The notes under the pieces are model-generated. The model saw only the letters and a program-made list of their open reading frames with translations, had not been told where the DNA came from and did not search any database. Positions 17,613 to 26,332 of a DNA stretch of 64,000 nucleotides are shown here, in pieces (within the stretch, counting starts at the first letter, position 1; every line of letters starts with the position of its first letter). The translations under genes were made by a program, and so were the position numbers. The stretch is from UBA8106 sp964569695. Its GTDB lineage: Bacteria > Acidobacteriota > Vicinamibacteria > Vicinamibacterales > UBA823. The DNA lies in assembly GCA_964569695.1 (NCBI GenBank), contig CAZMUA010000002.1:98271-162270 (forward strand), read 5' to 3'.

Positions 17613-19310
17613 ATGTTCCGGAACCTTTGGTCTCTCCTCACCGCTCAAGGTGAAAATCGCCGTAAAGGCGTTGCCTTTCTACAGTATTGCCTGTTTGTCT
17701 ATGTCCTGATCCATTTGTTTGCGGCAGGGTTTAAGTGGCTCATGATGGAATTGGAAGGACAGTTTTACACGTGGACGACTGCGGTCTACTGGGTCTTAAT
17801 GACAATGAGTACAACTGGTTTCGGTGACATTGTGTTTACCCATGACGTGGGCCGAGCCTATACGACAATCGTCCTGGCGTGTGGGATTGTGGTGTTGATT
17901 GTCGTGTTGCCGTTCATATTTTTCAAACTGTTTTATGAGCCATGGTTGGATGTGCAGATGCAGACGGGGGTCGAGAGGCGCGTCCCCAAGAATATTCGAG
18001 ACCATGTCCTGATTAGTCGCCAAGGCGCGATCGCCACGGGTCTGATCGAGCGGCTCGCGCCAAGTAAGATTCCTTATTACCTTATTGAAACGGATGCTAC
18101 GGTTGCCAACAAGATGCAAGCCGATGGTCTGTCGGTGCTCTTGGGTGACATCGATAGCCAAACCAATTATCGCAATTGGAATGTCGCGAATGCACGCGTT
18201 GTGGTTGCGAATCGTGAGGACACGACTAACACGAACATTGCGTTAACCGTACGGGAAGTCTCACAGGATGTGCCAGTGGTCGCATTTGTCGAAGATGAGG
18301 ATTCGATGGATGTGCTAGAACTTGCCGGCTGTTCTCATGTCGTCCCAGTGAAAGTACGGTTGGGTGAGTACTTGGCGAATCGTGCCAGTGCAGGTCTTGG
18401 CAAGACGGATGTGATTGGTAGCTATGAGGAGTTGCAGATTGCTGAATTCTCAGCGCACAACAGTCACTTGGCTGGACGCAAGGTGTCTGAATCGCACCTC
18501 CGTGAACAGACCGGTCTCAATATTGTCGGTGTTTGGAATGCTGGTCGGCTAAATCCGGCTTATCCTAAAACTGTCATTCACGACAAAAGCATTGTCGTTG
18601 TGGCGGGCCTGGCAGCCCAGATGGAGACGTTGGATGAATTATTGACCCCGAAGACTCAAGAGAAACGCCCAGTGCTTGTGGTCGGTGGCGATGCGGTCGG
18701 GGTAGCTGCCATTCGGTCGTTGAAGGCAAAAGACGTTCCGGTCAATTTGATCGACAAAGATCCTTACATCATCAAGAAAATGTCCCCTTTCGTTGACGAT
18801 GCCATTCTTAGTGACGCTAACAATCTGGATTCACTTGCGAATGCTGGCCTCCATGATGCGACGGCAGTCTTGCTTACAACGAGCGATGATGCGATGAATA
18901 TTTATCTGGCGGTGTACTTGCGGCGCTTGAAGCCCGAGTTGCGAATTGTGAGTCGGATTACCCATGACCGTAATCTCCAAGCCATTCATCGTGCGGGCGC
19001 CGATTTCGTGATGAGCTATGCATCTCTTGGAGCGGAGGCCGTCATGTCGTTGGTTGAAGGGCACGAGCTTGTGATTCTCGGTGAAGGGGTTGATTTGGTC
19101 ACGCTGGGGATTCCGAAGTCCTTGGTCGGGAAGACTCTTGAGGAAAGCGCGATTGGCTCTACGACAGGCCTGAGCGCGGTCGGGATTAAGCACGAAGGAG
19201 AGTTGGTGTATAACCTGCATGCATCTATGCGTCTTGAAATGAATGACGAGTTGATCGTTTTTGGTGATGTGAAGCAACGAGCCGCCTTCAGAAAAGCGTT
19301 CGGTGCGTAA
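17613..19310 (+). CDS. Two-TM potassium channel with two RCK (TrkA-N/TrkA-C) regions
   Basis: The ATG at 17613 gives a 565-residue protein; an in-frame TTG at 17565 adds a less likely 16-residue extension. After about 30 residues comes a first membrane helix, a pore loop with selectivity filter TMSTTGFGD (a variant of TVGYG), and a second helix (GIVVLIVVLPFIFFKLFYEP). Two Rossmann RCK domains follow, the second starting at RPVLVVGGDAVGVAAI and ending NLIDKDPYIIKK. A TrkA-C-like end closes the protein (VSLGEGVDLVTLGIPKSLVGKTLEESAIG region). This is the usual MthK/BK-type plan with two linked RCK domains per chain, so the channel is probably gated by a bound ion or nucleotide. Confidence 0.9.
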   Translation: MFRNLWSLLTAQGENRRKGVAFLQYCLFVYVLIHLFAAGFKWLMMELEGQFYTWTTAVYWVLMTMSTTGFGDIVFTHDVGRAYTTIVLACGIVVLIVVLPFIFFKLFYEPWLDVQMQTGVERRVPKNIRDHVLISRQGAIATGLIERLAPSKIPYYLIETDATVANKMQADGLSVLLGDIDSQTNYRNWNVANARVVVANREDTTNTNIALTVREVSQDVPVVAFVEDEDSMDVLELAGCSHVVPVKVRLGEYLANRASAGLGKTDVIGSYEELQIAEFSAHNSHLAGRKVSESHLREQTGLNIVGVWNAGRLNPAYPKTVIHDKSIVVVAGLAAQMETLDELLTPKTQEKRPVLVVGGDAVGVAAIRSLKAKDVPVNLIDKDPYIIKKMSPFVDDAILSDANNLDSLANAGLHDATAVLLTTSDDAMNIYLAVYLRRLKPELRIVSRITHDRNLQAIHRAGADFVMSYASLGAEAVMSLVEGHELVILGEGVDLVTLGIPKSLVGKTLEESAIGSTTGLSAVGIKHEGELVYNLHASMRLEMNDELIVFGDVKQRAAFRKAFGA

Positions 19311-19352
19311 CGTCTTACTCTTAAGGAAAGCAGCAGAGGTGAGGAATGCGTG

Positions 19353-19952
19353 ATGCGATTTAACTGGACTCGTGCTCTTGCGCTCGCACTGATTTGCTGC
19401 ACTGGTTCTGTGACTCTGGGTCAAGTGTCATCGCATGTGATGGTGTTGGTTGTAACCGACTTGGGTGAAATCATGGTCGCGATTGACACGGAACAGGCTC
19501 CCAACACGGCTGCAAACTTCCTGCGCTATGTGGATGCCGGCGCCTATGATGGCGGACAGTTTCATCGAACCGTCACCATGCAAAATCAACCAAATAACGA
19601 CGTCAAAATTGAAGTGATTCAGGCTAGTGTGAATCGTGGGCGGTCGGAAGACAGTTTTGATCCTATTCAATTGGAACGCACCTCAGTGACAGGCTTACGT
19701 CACATTGATGGAGCGATTTCAATGGCGAGAGGCGGACCCGATACAGCCACGTCGAGCTTCTTTTTTTGTATTGGCAATCAACCGTCTCTTGATTTTGGCG
19801 GTAATCGAAACCCTGACGGCCAAGGTTTTGCAGCGTTTGGGCATGTGATGTCTGGCTCTGAAGTTGTTCGACAGATTCAAATGCAACCGGCCGATGGCCA
19901 ACGACTTGAGCCGCCAATTCGAATTGTGTCAGTCTCACGGTCAAGTAATTGA
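19353..19952 (+). CDS. Secreted cyclophilin-type peptidyl-prolyl cis-trans isomerase
   Basis: A 199-residue protein with a signal peptide (RALALALICCTGSVTLGQ). The cyclophilin domain shows QAPNTAANFLRYVDAGAYDGGQFHRTV near the start, the core ISMARGGPDTATSSFFFCIG and FAAFGHVMSGSEVV near the end. The catalytic Arg is replaced or shifted relative to FHR: the sequence reads QFHRTV, which keeps it. It should fold exported proteins in the periplasm. I chose ATG 19353 over GTG 19350. It follows the potassium channel by 42 bases and leads the propeller gene by 12 bases, probably one operon with the propeller and thioredoxin. Confidence 0.92.
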   Translation: MRFNWTRALALALICCTGSVTLGQVSSHVMVLVVTDLGEIMVAIDTEQAPNTAANFLRYVDAGAYDGGQFHRTVTMQNQPNNDVKIEVIQASVNRGRSEDSFDPIQLERTSVTGLRHIDGAISMARGGPDTATSSFFFCIGNQPSLDFGGNRNPDGQGFAAFGHVMSGSEVVRQIQMQPADGQRLEPPIRIVSVSRSSN

Positions 19953-19964
19953 GGAGTGGACAAG

Positions 19965-21182
19965 ATGTGGAAATCAAGGATGTACCGATGGCTAGGAAGT
20001 ATGGTTCTGGTGACGGCGTTGTCTTCCGTTGGAGTTGTGAGAGCCAACGAAGTGGTGACGGTGCACCCGCTGGTTTCACCAGCACCGATGACGAGTCTGA
20101 CTGGTAACCTAGTCGCGTCTGACTCCAAACTGTATTTAAGTTGGCTTGAGTCCCATGGTGATGGGCACGCGTTCCGTTTCGCTGTCTGGAATGGTAAGAA
20201 CTTCAGTGAACCGATGACCATTCGAATCTCTGATGCGTTTTTTGCAAACTGGGCTGACTTTGGTTCCCTCTTGCCGCTTGAGAATGGGCAGTTGGCGGCA
20301 CAGTGGCTGGAGAAGGCTGCCGAGGGAACCTACCAATACGATATTTGGATGTCGCTCTCTGATGACCAAGGTAAGACGTGGAGTGAGCCGGAGCGACCAC
20401 ATCGTGATGGCACGTTGAGTGAGCACGGTTTCGTATCCCTGACCCAGCATGGTGCGACCGGGCTGGCGGGCGTCTGGCTCGATGGACGCAAGTTTCAAAA
20501 AGGTGCTTCGAACAATGAGATGTCCTTGATGTTTACTACCCTAGAGGATGGAGTATTTAAGGAAGAATATTTACTCGACGGGCGAGTCTGTGAGTGCTGT
20601 CAGACGACCATGGCGCGCACCGAGAGTGGTTTAGTGGTTGCGTATCGCGATCGATCGGCCGACGAAATACGAGATATCAGTGTTGTGCGGTTTGTCGAGA
20701 ACGAATGGACCGACCCCGTTACATTGCATGCGGATGGTTGGCAAATTCCTGGCTGCCCAGTTAATGGGCCACAGGTCGCGACGGTGGGAGATCAGGTCGC
20801 GATTGCGTGGTTTACCGGGGCTGGTGGCGAACGACGAGTTCAGGCAAAATTTTCTCAGGATGGAGGGGCGAGTTTTGGTGAGGTGATGCGCGTCGATGAT
20901 GGCCAACCAATAGGACGAGTTGACATTGAGATGGTTGGGTCGGAGGCGATCCTCACCTGGTTAGAACGGACTGAAGCTGGCGAGGGCCTTGTGCAGTTCA
21001 GACGGCTTTCACCGTCGACTGGTCCTGGCCCCTCTCAAACCGTCGCTCAGACGGGTGGTGGCCGGGCGAGTGGTTTCCCGCGCATGGCCTTGTTTGATGA
21101 TGAGATTTTTGTGACTTGGACGGAAGCGTACACTCGGGATGGAGACTCCCAAGTGCAGATCGCGAGAATCTCAAGCGAATGA
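19965..21182 (+). CDS. Secreted sialidase-like beta-propeller with CECC motif
   Basis: A 405-residue protein with a signal peptide (SMVLVTALSSVGVVRA) and two clear Asp-box-like elements, SLSDDQGKTW and SQDGGASF, the mark of BNR/sialidase propellers. It lacks the RIP and Arg-triad arrangement of true sialidases, so enzyme activity is doubtful. A striking feature is the Cys cluster C209-E-C-C (in RVCECCQTTMART), which could bind a metal or form a reactive disulfide. I chose ATG 19965, with GAGGAG upstream, over GTG 19956. The next gene is a TlpA thioredoxin sharing 4 bases with it, which suggests the thioredoxin keeps this Cys cluster reduced or metallated. Confidence 0.8.
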   Translation: MWKSRMYRWLGSMVLVTALSSVGVVRANEVVTVHPLVSPAPMTSLTGNLVASDSKLYLSWLESHGDGHAFRFAVWNGKNFSEPMTIRISDAFFANWADFGSLLPLENGQLAAQWLEKAAEGTYQYDIWMSLSDDQGKTWSEPERPHRDGTLSEHGFVSLTQHGATGLAGVWLDGRKFQKGASNNEMSLMFTTLEDGVFKEEYLLDGRVCECCQTTMARTESGLVVAYRDRSADEIRDISVVRFVENEWTDPVTLHADGWQIPGCPVNGPQVATVGDQVAIAWFTGAGGERRVQAKFSQDGGASFGEVMRVDDGQPIGRVDIEMVGSEAILTWLERTEAGEGLVQFRRLSPSTGPGPSQTVAQTGGGRASGFPRMALFDDEIFVTWTEAYTRDGDSQVQIARISSE

Positions 21183-21688
21183 AGCAAATTAGCCTGGTAT
21201 GCCTGTTCGTGTTCAGTCTAGGGCCTACGGGATCTGCTCAGAATAATCAAAGTCCAATAACCCTCTTAGACGAGCCCGCAATCGAATTTCATGCGGTCGA
21301 TCTTGATGGTCGAGACGTTCGACTATCCGACCTGAGAGGCAAGGTTGTTCTGATCAATTTTTGGGGAGTATGGTGTGTGAGTTGCCGAGAAGAAATTCCT
21401 GAATTAATTGCCCTTGATCGAGAATTCAGAAATCGTGGCTTGGTGGTGTTGGGTGCGGATTGGGGCGACGAGCCAGCGGCTCTTCCACCCTTCGTCGAGC
21501 AATTTGGTATGAGTTATCCCGTGCTGTTGGATGATGGACTCGCCGAACGTTATGGAGTCATCGTATTTCCCACAAGTGTAGTGATTGACCGAGCAGGACG
21601 ATTACGTGCTCGGGTCGAAGGTTTTCTGCCTGAGCGATTTGAGGCGATGAAAAGCGAAGTGGAGCGGCTTCTCAGCGACGGTGAATAG
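21179..21688 (+). CDS. Periplasmic TlpA/ResA-like thioredoxin
   Basis: A 169-residue protein beginning at ATG 21179, overlapping the previous stop (ATGA). It has a signal peptide (QISLVCLFVFSLGPTGSAQ), the AhpC/TSA-like opening FHAVDLDGRDVRLSDLRGKVVLINFWG, and the redox motif WCVSC, followed by FPTSVVIDRAGRLRARVEG with the cis-Pro of thioredoxins. It should act as a periplasmic thiol reductant. The coupled CECC-motif propeller upstream is the obvious partner; this pairing is inference from gene overlap. Confidence 0.93.
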   Translation: MKQISLVCLFVFSLGPTGSAQNNQSPITLLDEPAIEFHAVDLDGRDVRLSDLRGKVVLINFWGVWCVSCREEIPELIALDREFRNRGLVVLGADWGDEPAALPPFVEQFGMSYPVLLDDGLAERYGVIVFPTSVVIDRAGRLRARVEGFLPERFEAMKSEVERLLSDGE

Positions 21689-21717
21689 AGAGTTGAGGAA
21701 CGCTGTTGTGCAAGGGC

Positions 21718-23940
21718 TTATCGCTTCCAAAGACGCAGTTCATGAATTGACCAATACCACGTCGAAGAAACACCTCTCTGACTGAGTCGAAGCTTCAGGG
21801 ACTCGTTCTGTGGAAGAGTGATGTCAATCGGGATGTGTTCGGGATCATTCACTAGGCCCAGCAAGAATTTCGGCAAGCCGCGATCTTCATATAAGGTTCT
21901 GTAAGTCTCACCATCCAGACTGCTTTCAATCAGTAAGGTGCGCGGATAGTCGTTCACGCTTTTCGCGAGCGAAAATCTAACGTGACCGATGTTGGTCGGA
22001 TTGTCGAAAGTCCACTCAATCCATTCGTCGCCAGTTTGCGGGGCATCACTTGACCAGCGAGTTTCATAATCGTTATCCCACAGCGCTTCCAGTGATTCCG
22101 TGCGATGCGCAGTCGTGTGGCGTAATCCTGGTAAGTCAACTGGAATCAGGTCGTCGGTCAGAGGGTCGATGCTTTCGGTGGATGGAGCGAGTTCAAAGAC
22201 GTCACTCGTGCCAAATCTGTGGTGCGCAACCAGTTGGTCGGATTGGGCGCGGACCGCTGCCGAGATCAATGGGCCATCCGTCTGTTGCATCCAGGCTTGA
22301 TCTTCATATCGATGTTCATGGAGGACAAGATATCGCACCTGAAGAGCACGTAAACCTCTAAGGAGATCGCGATAGGCACTCACATCGCGTTCGTGAATTT
22401 CGATAGAGCGGACTAATGGTGTGCCGTATCCGCTGTAGCCATTGACTAAGGGTTGTCGATGGTGCAGCGTGCTATACACGTAACGAAGAGTATTGACGAT
22501 GGGGTCCCGGGGGCGAATTGGTAAGATGAGGGTGCCGCCAGGCGGTTGTTGTTTGAGCCAATCATGCGCAGCCTGCTCTGAGGGGATTGGTGTCTGGGGA
22601 AATGGGATGAGCTTCGCTTGGTAATAGCCCTCCGTGATAAAAATCGCTGCCAGAATGAAACAGCCGACTCCGGCTACTCGAGGTGGGCAGAGAGTGCGAA
22701 GCCGCTCAATGCCGATTGCAGCGAGTACTGTTAACCCGAGAAACACAAGAATGGCCGCTCGAGCTGGCACGCGAAGCCCATCAAGTCCAGGCACGATGTT
22801 ATAGAGCCAATCGTATGGCCCACTCTCAGTGAGAAGTGTTCCGGCGTAGCTGGGCTCGGGACCAAGCGACAACACAAACCCAATCAGCACGATGAGAAAG
22901 TAACTTATGCCGAGGCGGGCCATGGCGTATGGGTTCCTGCCGTCTTGCCATTTTGTCAATGAACCAAGAAGCCCAATCAGGGCCATTGTCAGCAATGCGA
23001 ATCCTGGAAAGAGCGACGCTTCAGGAGCCCCTTGGGGTAGGATGTCGCGCCAGAGCACGAGGTTTGGAGAGGCATGGAAATAGGCGAGCACATCCGCACT
23101 GAACATGATGTTTTCACTTCGAGTGCGAGAAAGGGCTTGATTGGAGCCGACGTTGAGATAGGGAATGGCCACCGGGATGAGTGAAACCAACATGAGGAAA
23201 GCGGTTGCAGCTAATTCAACGATCATGCGTGGGCGGGTCCACACCCGGGTTAAGAGTTCAACGACACCGATGACGATGACGGCCGCACTAAAAAAATAGA
23301 AAAAATATCCGTTTGACAAGCCTTGAAGCAGAAAGGCTCCTGCGAATACGGTGAGAGCCAGGCGGTGGCCGGTGGAAAAGTATCGATGAAAGCCCCAGAG
23401 CGCCACAGGCATCCAGCCATACATGAGGACTTGAAGATGGGGAATTTTGTCCGCACGATAAGGTAGAAAGGCAAAGGCAATTCCCGCGACTAGACCAACT
23501 GCTCGACTACCCGTAATCGAAGTGGCCAGAAGGTACATGCCGGTTCCCGCCAGCACGAAAGATGCGAGGAATGCCACGTTATAAACCAAGACCGGGTTTC
23601 CCGTGAGCCATTGAAGGGGTGCCGTGAAGATCGCGATGCCAAGCAGGTTTTCCGAGTAGGCCAGAGTTGCTTCGTATGGAAAGTACATGGGCGCTGTCCA
23701 CAGGCCGTTTAAGCCGTGGAGCAGACGGTCGGCATCCCAGGCCAGGATCCACGCATTCAGCACCGGATCGCCGAGATCATTAGGGAGCACACTACCGAGA
23801 TGCATTATCAAGGGATACGTGGCTGCAAGGGCCGCGATGCTAAAGCCGCAGGCGATTAAGGTGACTTCGCGCGCCAGGGTTAGCTCGGTACTCAGCCAGC
23901 GGGTGGCGAGTTCTGTGAGGAGAGACAAGGGTTTACGCAT
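21718..23940 (-). CDS. Large multi-pass membrane protein with C-terminal discoidin-like domain (GT-C-like)
   Basis: A 740-residue protein with about 11-12 hydrophobic helices from residue 25 to 440, then a soluble region with an alpha/beta character (AHDWLKQQPPGGTLILPIRPRD) and a final beta-sandwich (about 620-735) that looks like an F5/8 type C domain (YETRWSSDAPQTGDEWIEWTF). The N-terminal part (PNDLGDPVLNAWILAWDADRLLHG, then a loop with FPYEATLAYSENLLG) resembles GT-C family membrane glycosyltransferases that use lipid-linked sugars, with an Asp in the first loop. Function is therefore probably sugar or lipid modification at the envelope, but this is uncertain. It is convergent with the TlpA gene. 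Confidence 0.65.
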   Translation of the reverse strand: MRKPLSLLTELATRWLSTELTLAREVTLIACGFSIAALAATYPLIMHLGSVLPNDLGDPVLNAWILAWDADRLLHGLNGLWTAPMYFPYEATLAYSENLLGIAIFTAPLQWLTGNPVLVYNVAFLASFVLAGTGMYLLATSITGSRAVGLVAGIAFAFLPYRADKIPHLQVLMYGWMPVALWGFHRYFSTGHRLALTVFAGAFLLQGLSNGYFFYFFSAAVIVIGVVELLTRVWTRPRMIVELAATAFLMLVSLIPVAIPYLNVGSNQALSRTRSENIMFSADVLAYFHASPNLVLWRDILPQGAPEASLFPGFALLTMALIGLLGSLTKWQDGRNPYAMARLGISYFLIVLIGFVLSLGPEPSYAGTLLTESGPYDWLYNIVPGLDGLRVPARAAILVFLGLTVLAAIGIERLRTLCPPRVAGVGCFILAAIFITEGYYQAKLIPFPQTPIPSEQAAHDWLKQQPPGGTLILPIRPRDPIVNTLRYVYSTLHHRQPLVNGYSGYGTPLVRSIEIHERDVSAYRDLLRGLRALQVRYLVLHEHRYEDQAWMQQTDGPLISAAVRAQSDQLVAHHRFGTSDVFELAPSTESIDPLTDDLIPVDLPGLRHTTAHRTESLEALWDNDYETRWSSDAPQTGDEWIEWTFDNPTNIGHVRFSLAKSVNDYPRTLLIESSLDGETYRTLYEDRGLPKFLLGLVNDPEHIPIDITLPQNESLKLRLSQRGVSSTWYWSIHELRLWKR

Positions 23941-24000
23941 GCGCCGAACGTTAGTTTAGAAAAGCGGACGGGTTAAGACGAAAAAACATAGCCGCGACTC

Positions 24001-25278
24001 TTACTTCGCGGATAGAAGGACTTTTGCCCCTTTCTCAAACGGCACGTCTTTCTGGAGAAGCAGTGAGGCCGAGCGGACACTGTAACAGGTGCCGTCGCTC
24101 GCCGCTTTGGGTTCTTGACCATGGGCTAGAGCATTGGCCATGTCGAGGAGATGCTGCCGATAGGCAATAATCGCTTTATCGGAGGTCCCAAGCATTTCTT
24201 TGCTTCGATCGGCGATGGGGCCCATGCTCTCTTGCACGGCGACATCCTGATTGGGGATACCTTTGATCCCAGTGTAGTTGATGTTCTTCTGCATTTCGCG
24301 ATCAAGTCCATAATCATTCGCCATATTCCATTGTGGGCGATAGGTGTCGTCAACTGGACCCCACATGCCCGTGTGGGGGTCGAACCGTTCCCGCTCTGCT
24401 TTCGTGAAATCCTTATGCGGACTGCAATTGAAAGACCAGGTCCACGTATTTTCGTCGTCGATAGGTACCCAGGCATGCCCGGCGTAACCTGCCTTGCTGG
24501 AATCACGGTCCTCATCCCCAATGATTGGCGGGATCATGGTCCAGCAGGGGGCGAGGAACTGTGTTACTCGCCAATAAAGTTCGTCACCCGCTTTTCTACT
24601 GGCACCAATAAGGAGGCCGTAGTCGGTTTCTTTGATCGTGAATACGGGTGAGCGGTCCTCAGAGGAATATTTACGGTGACCCGTGGCTGATTTTTGCGGT
24701 TTGAGGTCAACGAGATTTCTATGCAGATAGGAAATGTGACTCGAATCGATCCCGCCTTCCACCGCCTGGGCCCAGTTGCATTGCTGGACACGTTTGGTCA
24801 TGACTGTACGGGCAGCAGAGACTCTGGCCCATTCAAAGTCTGGCAGTTCGGGTTTTAAATCGCTCGGTCCCATGTAGATCCAAACGACACCACCCAGAGT
24901 TGCGACCGGATAAGACGTTGTTTTGACCCGCGCCTTAAATTCGCTCTCAGGTGGTTCGGAGGGCATATCCACACACTGTCCACTAACGTCGAATTTCCAG
25001 CCATGGTAAACGCAGCGAATGCCACATTCTTCATTTCGACCAAAATATAGATGCGCTCGGCGATGAGGGCAGTAGGCATCCAAGATGGCCAGTTTGCCTT
25101 CGCTATCGCAAAAGGCGACCAGATCTTCACCGAGAAGACGTAGTCGAACGGGCGCCCCATCCTTTTCTTTTAATTCTTTTTCCAACAGAGCCGGAAGCCA
25201 GAATCGCCGTAACAGGGTGCCCATTACGGTGCCAGGTCCTACACGTGTCAAGAGTTCGTTGTCTTCTTTATTGAGCAT
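24001..25278 (-). CDS. Rieske non-haem iron oxygenase, large (alpha) subunit
   Basis: A 425-residue protein with the Rieske cluster motif C70-x-H72 ... C89-x-x-H92 (in YCPHRRAH and CVYHGWKF). The mononuclear iron site follows as GGIDSSHISYLH (Asp-x-x-His-x4-His). Architecture and length match phthalate dioxygenase-type alpha subunits, which hydroxylate or demethylate aromatic compounds using electrons from a reductase. No reductase or ferredoxin gene is adjacent, so the electron donor must lie elsewhere. It is cytoplasmic. GAGG precedes the start. Confidence 0.93.
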   Translation of the reverse strand: MLNKEDNELLTRVGPGTVMGTLLRRFWLPALLEKELKEKDGAPVRLRLLGEDLVAFCDSEGKLAILDAYCPHRRAHLYFGRNEECGIRCVYHGWKFDVSGQCVDMPSEPPESEFKARVKTTSYPVATLGGVVWIYMGPSDLKPELPDFEWARVSAARTVMTKRVQQCNWAQAVEGGIDSSHISYLHRNLVDLKPQKSATGHRKYSSEDRSPVFTIKETDYGLLIGASRKAGDELYWRVTQFLAPCWTMIPPIIGDEDRDSSKAGYAGHAWVPIDDENTWTWSFNCSPHKDFTKAERERFDPHTGMWGPVDDTYRPQWNMANDYGLDREMQKNINYTGIKGIPNQDVAVQESMGPIADRSKEMLGTSDKAIIAYRQHLLDMANALAHGQEPKAASDGTCYSVRSASLLLQKDVPFEKGAKVLLSAK

Positions 25279-25365
25279 GGGTCTGTGTGCCTCAATGTTA
25301 TCAGTCTAGTCAGTCAGTCGCGAACCCTGTAGCGCTTTCATGGCAACCATTCACAGTCGTCGTCG

Positions 25366-26259
25366 CTATTGCGGTGGGGGCTGCCGACGTTTGCGTTCGT
25401 ACTCTTCGCGGAGTGTAGGCGAGAGCGGATATACATCTCTTACGCGATACTGTTTTGAATTCATAAGTTCGCGCTCATAGTTTTCCAGGGCTTGGCGATC
25501 GCGAGCCGCTTGGAGGACTTGAGGCAAAATCTCCGGTGGGAAGAACAAGACTGCTTCGGCTTCTGCGACGACGATGTCGCCTGGAAGCACTGTGGCGGTG
25601 CCCACACGTACAGGGACGTTCCATGAGACGCCCAACCATTCTGGACCCCGTGGATCAAAATATCGCGCATAGACTGGAAAGCCGTCAAACTCTTCACCGT
25701 TCAGTTCGTTTTGATCCCGGGTTGCGCCCTCGATGATGACTCCCTTAATGCCGCGCAGCTTCATACCGAGTGCTGTCATGTCACCGAAGAAGATATCGCC
25801 GTCGAATCCTCCGCGCTCGGCGACGACGATATCACCGACGCGACCTTCTTCTCCAGCTCGAACGTAGCCGCGACTATCCCAGTTTCCTTCTGCGGCAAGT
25901 GTATCCACGGCTCGCCTCAAATCGGGACGTGGTGGGAGAGCTCGCATAGTCAAGGCCCGACCAACGATACGGGTGCCATCCTGGGTATGGACAAAACCTC
26001 GCACGTAATTTTCTTGGTACTCGCCGAGGCCTCCCCAAATGTTTTCAATCTGATAGGTTGCAAGTTCGGCAAGATCCTCGTCGGATACTTCAGGACGAGT
26101 GGGACCTAAGACATCCATAATTGCTGAGTAGGAAGTGCGATTCGATCGAAAATCTTCAGGTGCTTCAATGTCTGGGTTGAACGTTTGGTCCCAGGGCACT
26201 TGAGCCATGACTGGGAACGCCAACAACGCGACCAGGGTTCCTATTTTCCACAATTTCAT
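25366..26259 (-). CDS. Secreted RraA-like/dimethylmenaquinone methyltransferase-fold protein
   Basis: A 297-residue protein (start at CAT 26257-26259; an in-frame longer start at 26328 is less likely) with a signal peptide (MKLWKIGTLVALLAFPVMAQ) and a GAGGAG ribosome-binding site. The RraA-like fold is seen in GDIVVAERGGFDGDIFFGDMTA, with RGIKGVIIEGATRD carrying the Arg and Asp that shape the active site of related HMG/CHA aldolases. The family includes RNase E inhibitors and aldolases; many members work in the cytoplasm, so export is unusual. A C-terminal helical extension (ARDRQALENYERELMN, then a basic Pro-rich end) is present. It follows the Rieske gene on the same strand order, but 87 bases away. 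Confidence 0.82.
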   Translation of the reverse strand: MKLWKIGTLVALLAFPVMAQVPWDQTFNPDIEAPEDFRSNRTSYSAIMDVLGPTRPEVSDEDLAELATYQIENIWGGLGEYQENYVRGFVHTQDGTRIVGRALTMRALPPRPDLRRAVDTLAAEGNWDSRGYVRAGEEGRVGDIVVAERGGFDGDIFFGDMTALGMKLRGIKGVIIEGATRDQNELNGEEFDGFPVYARYFDPRGPEWLGVSWNVPVRVGTATVLPGDIVVAEAEAVLFFPPEILPQVLQAARDRQALENYERELMNSKQYRVRDVYPLSPTLREEYERKRRQPPPQ

Positions 26260-26332
26260 GCTTTCTCCTCTCGATATTGCTCGCGCCAGTCCGCCTAAAC
26301 ACTCGACGTGTGCGATGCATTGTCTCACAGAC

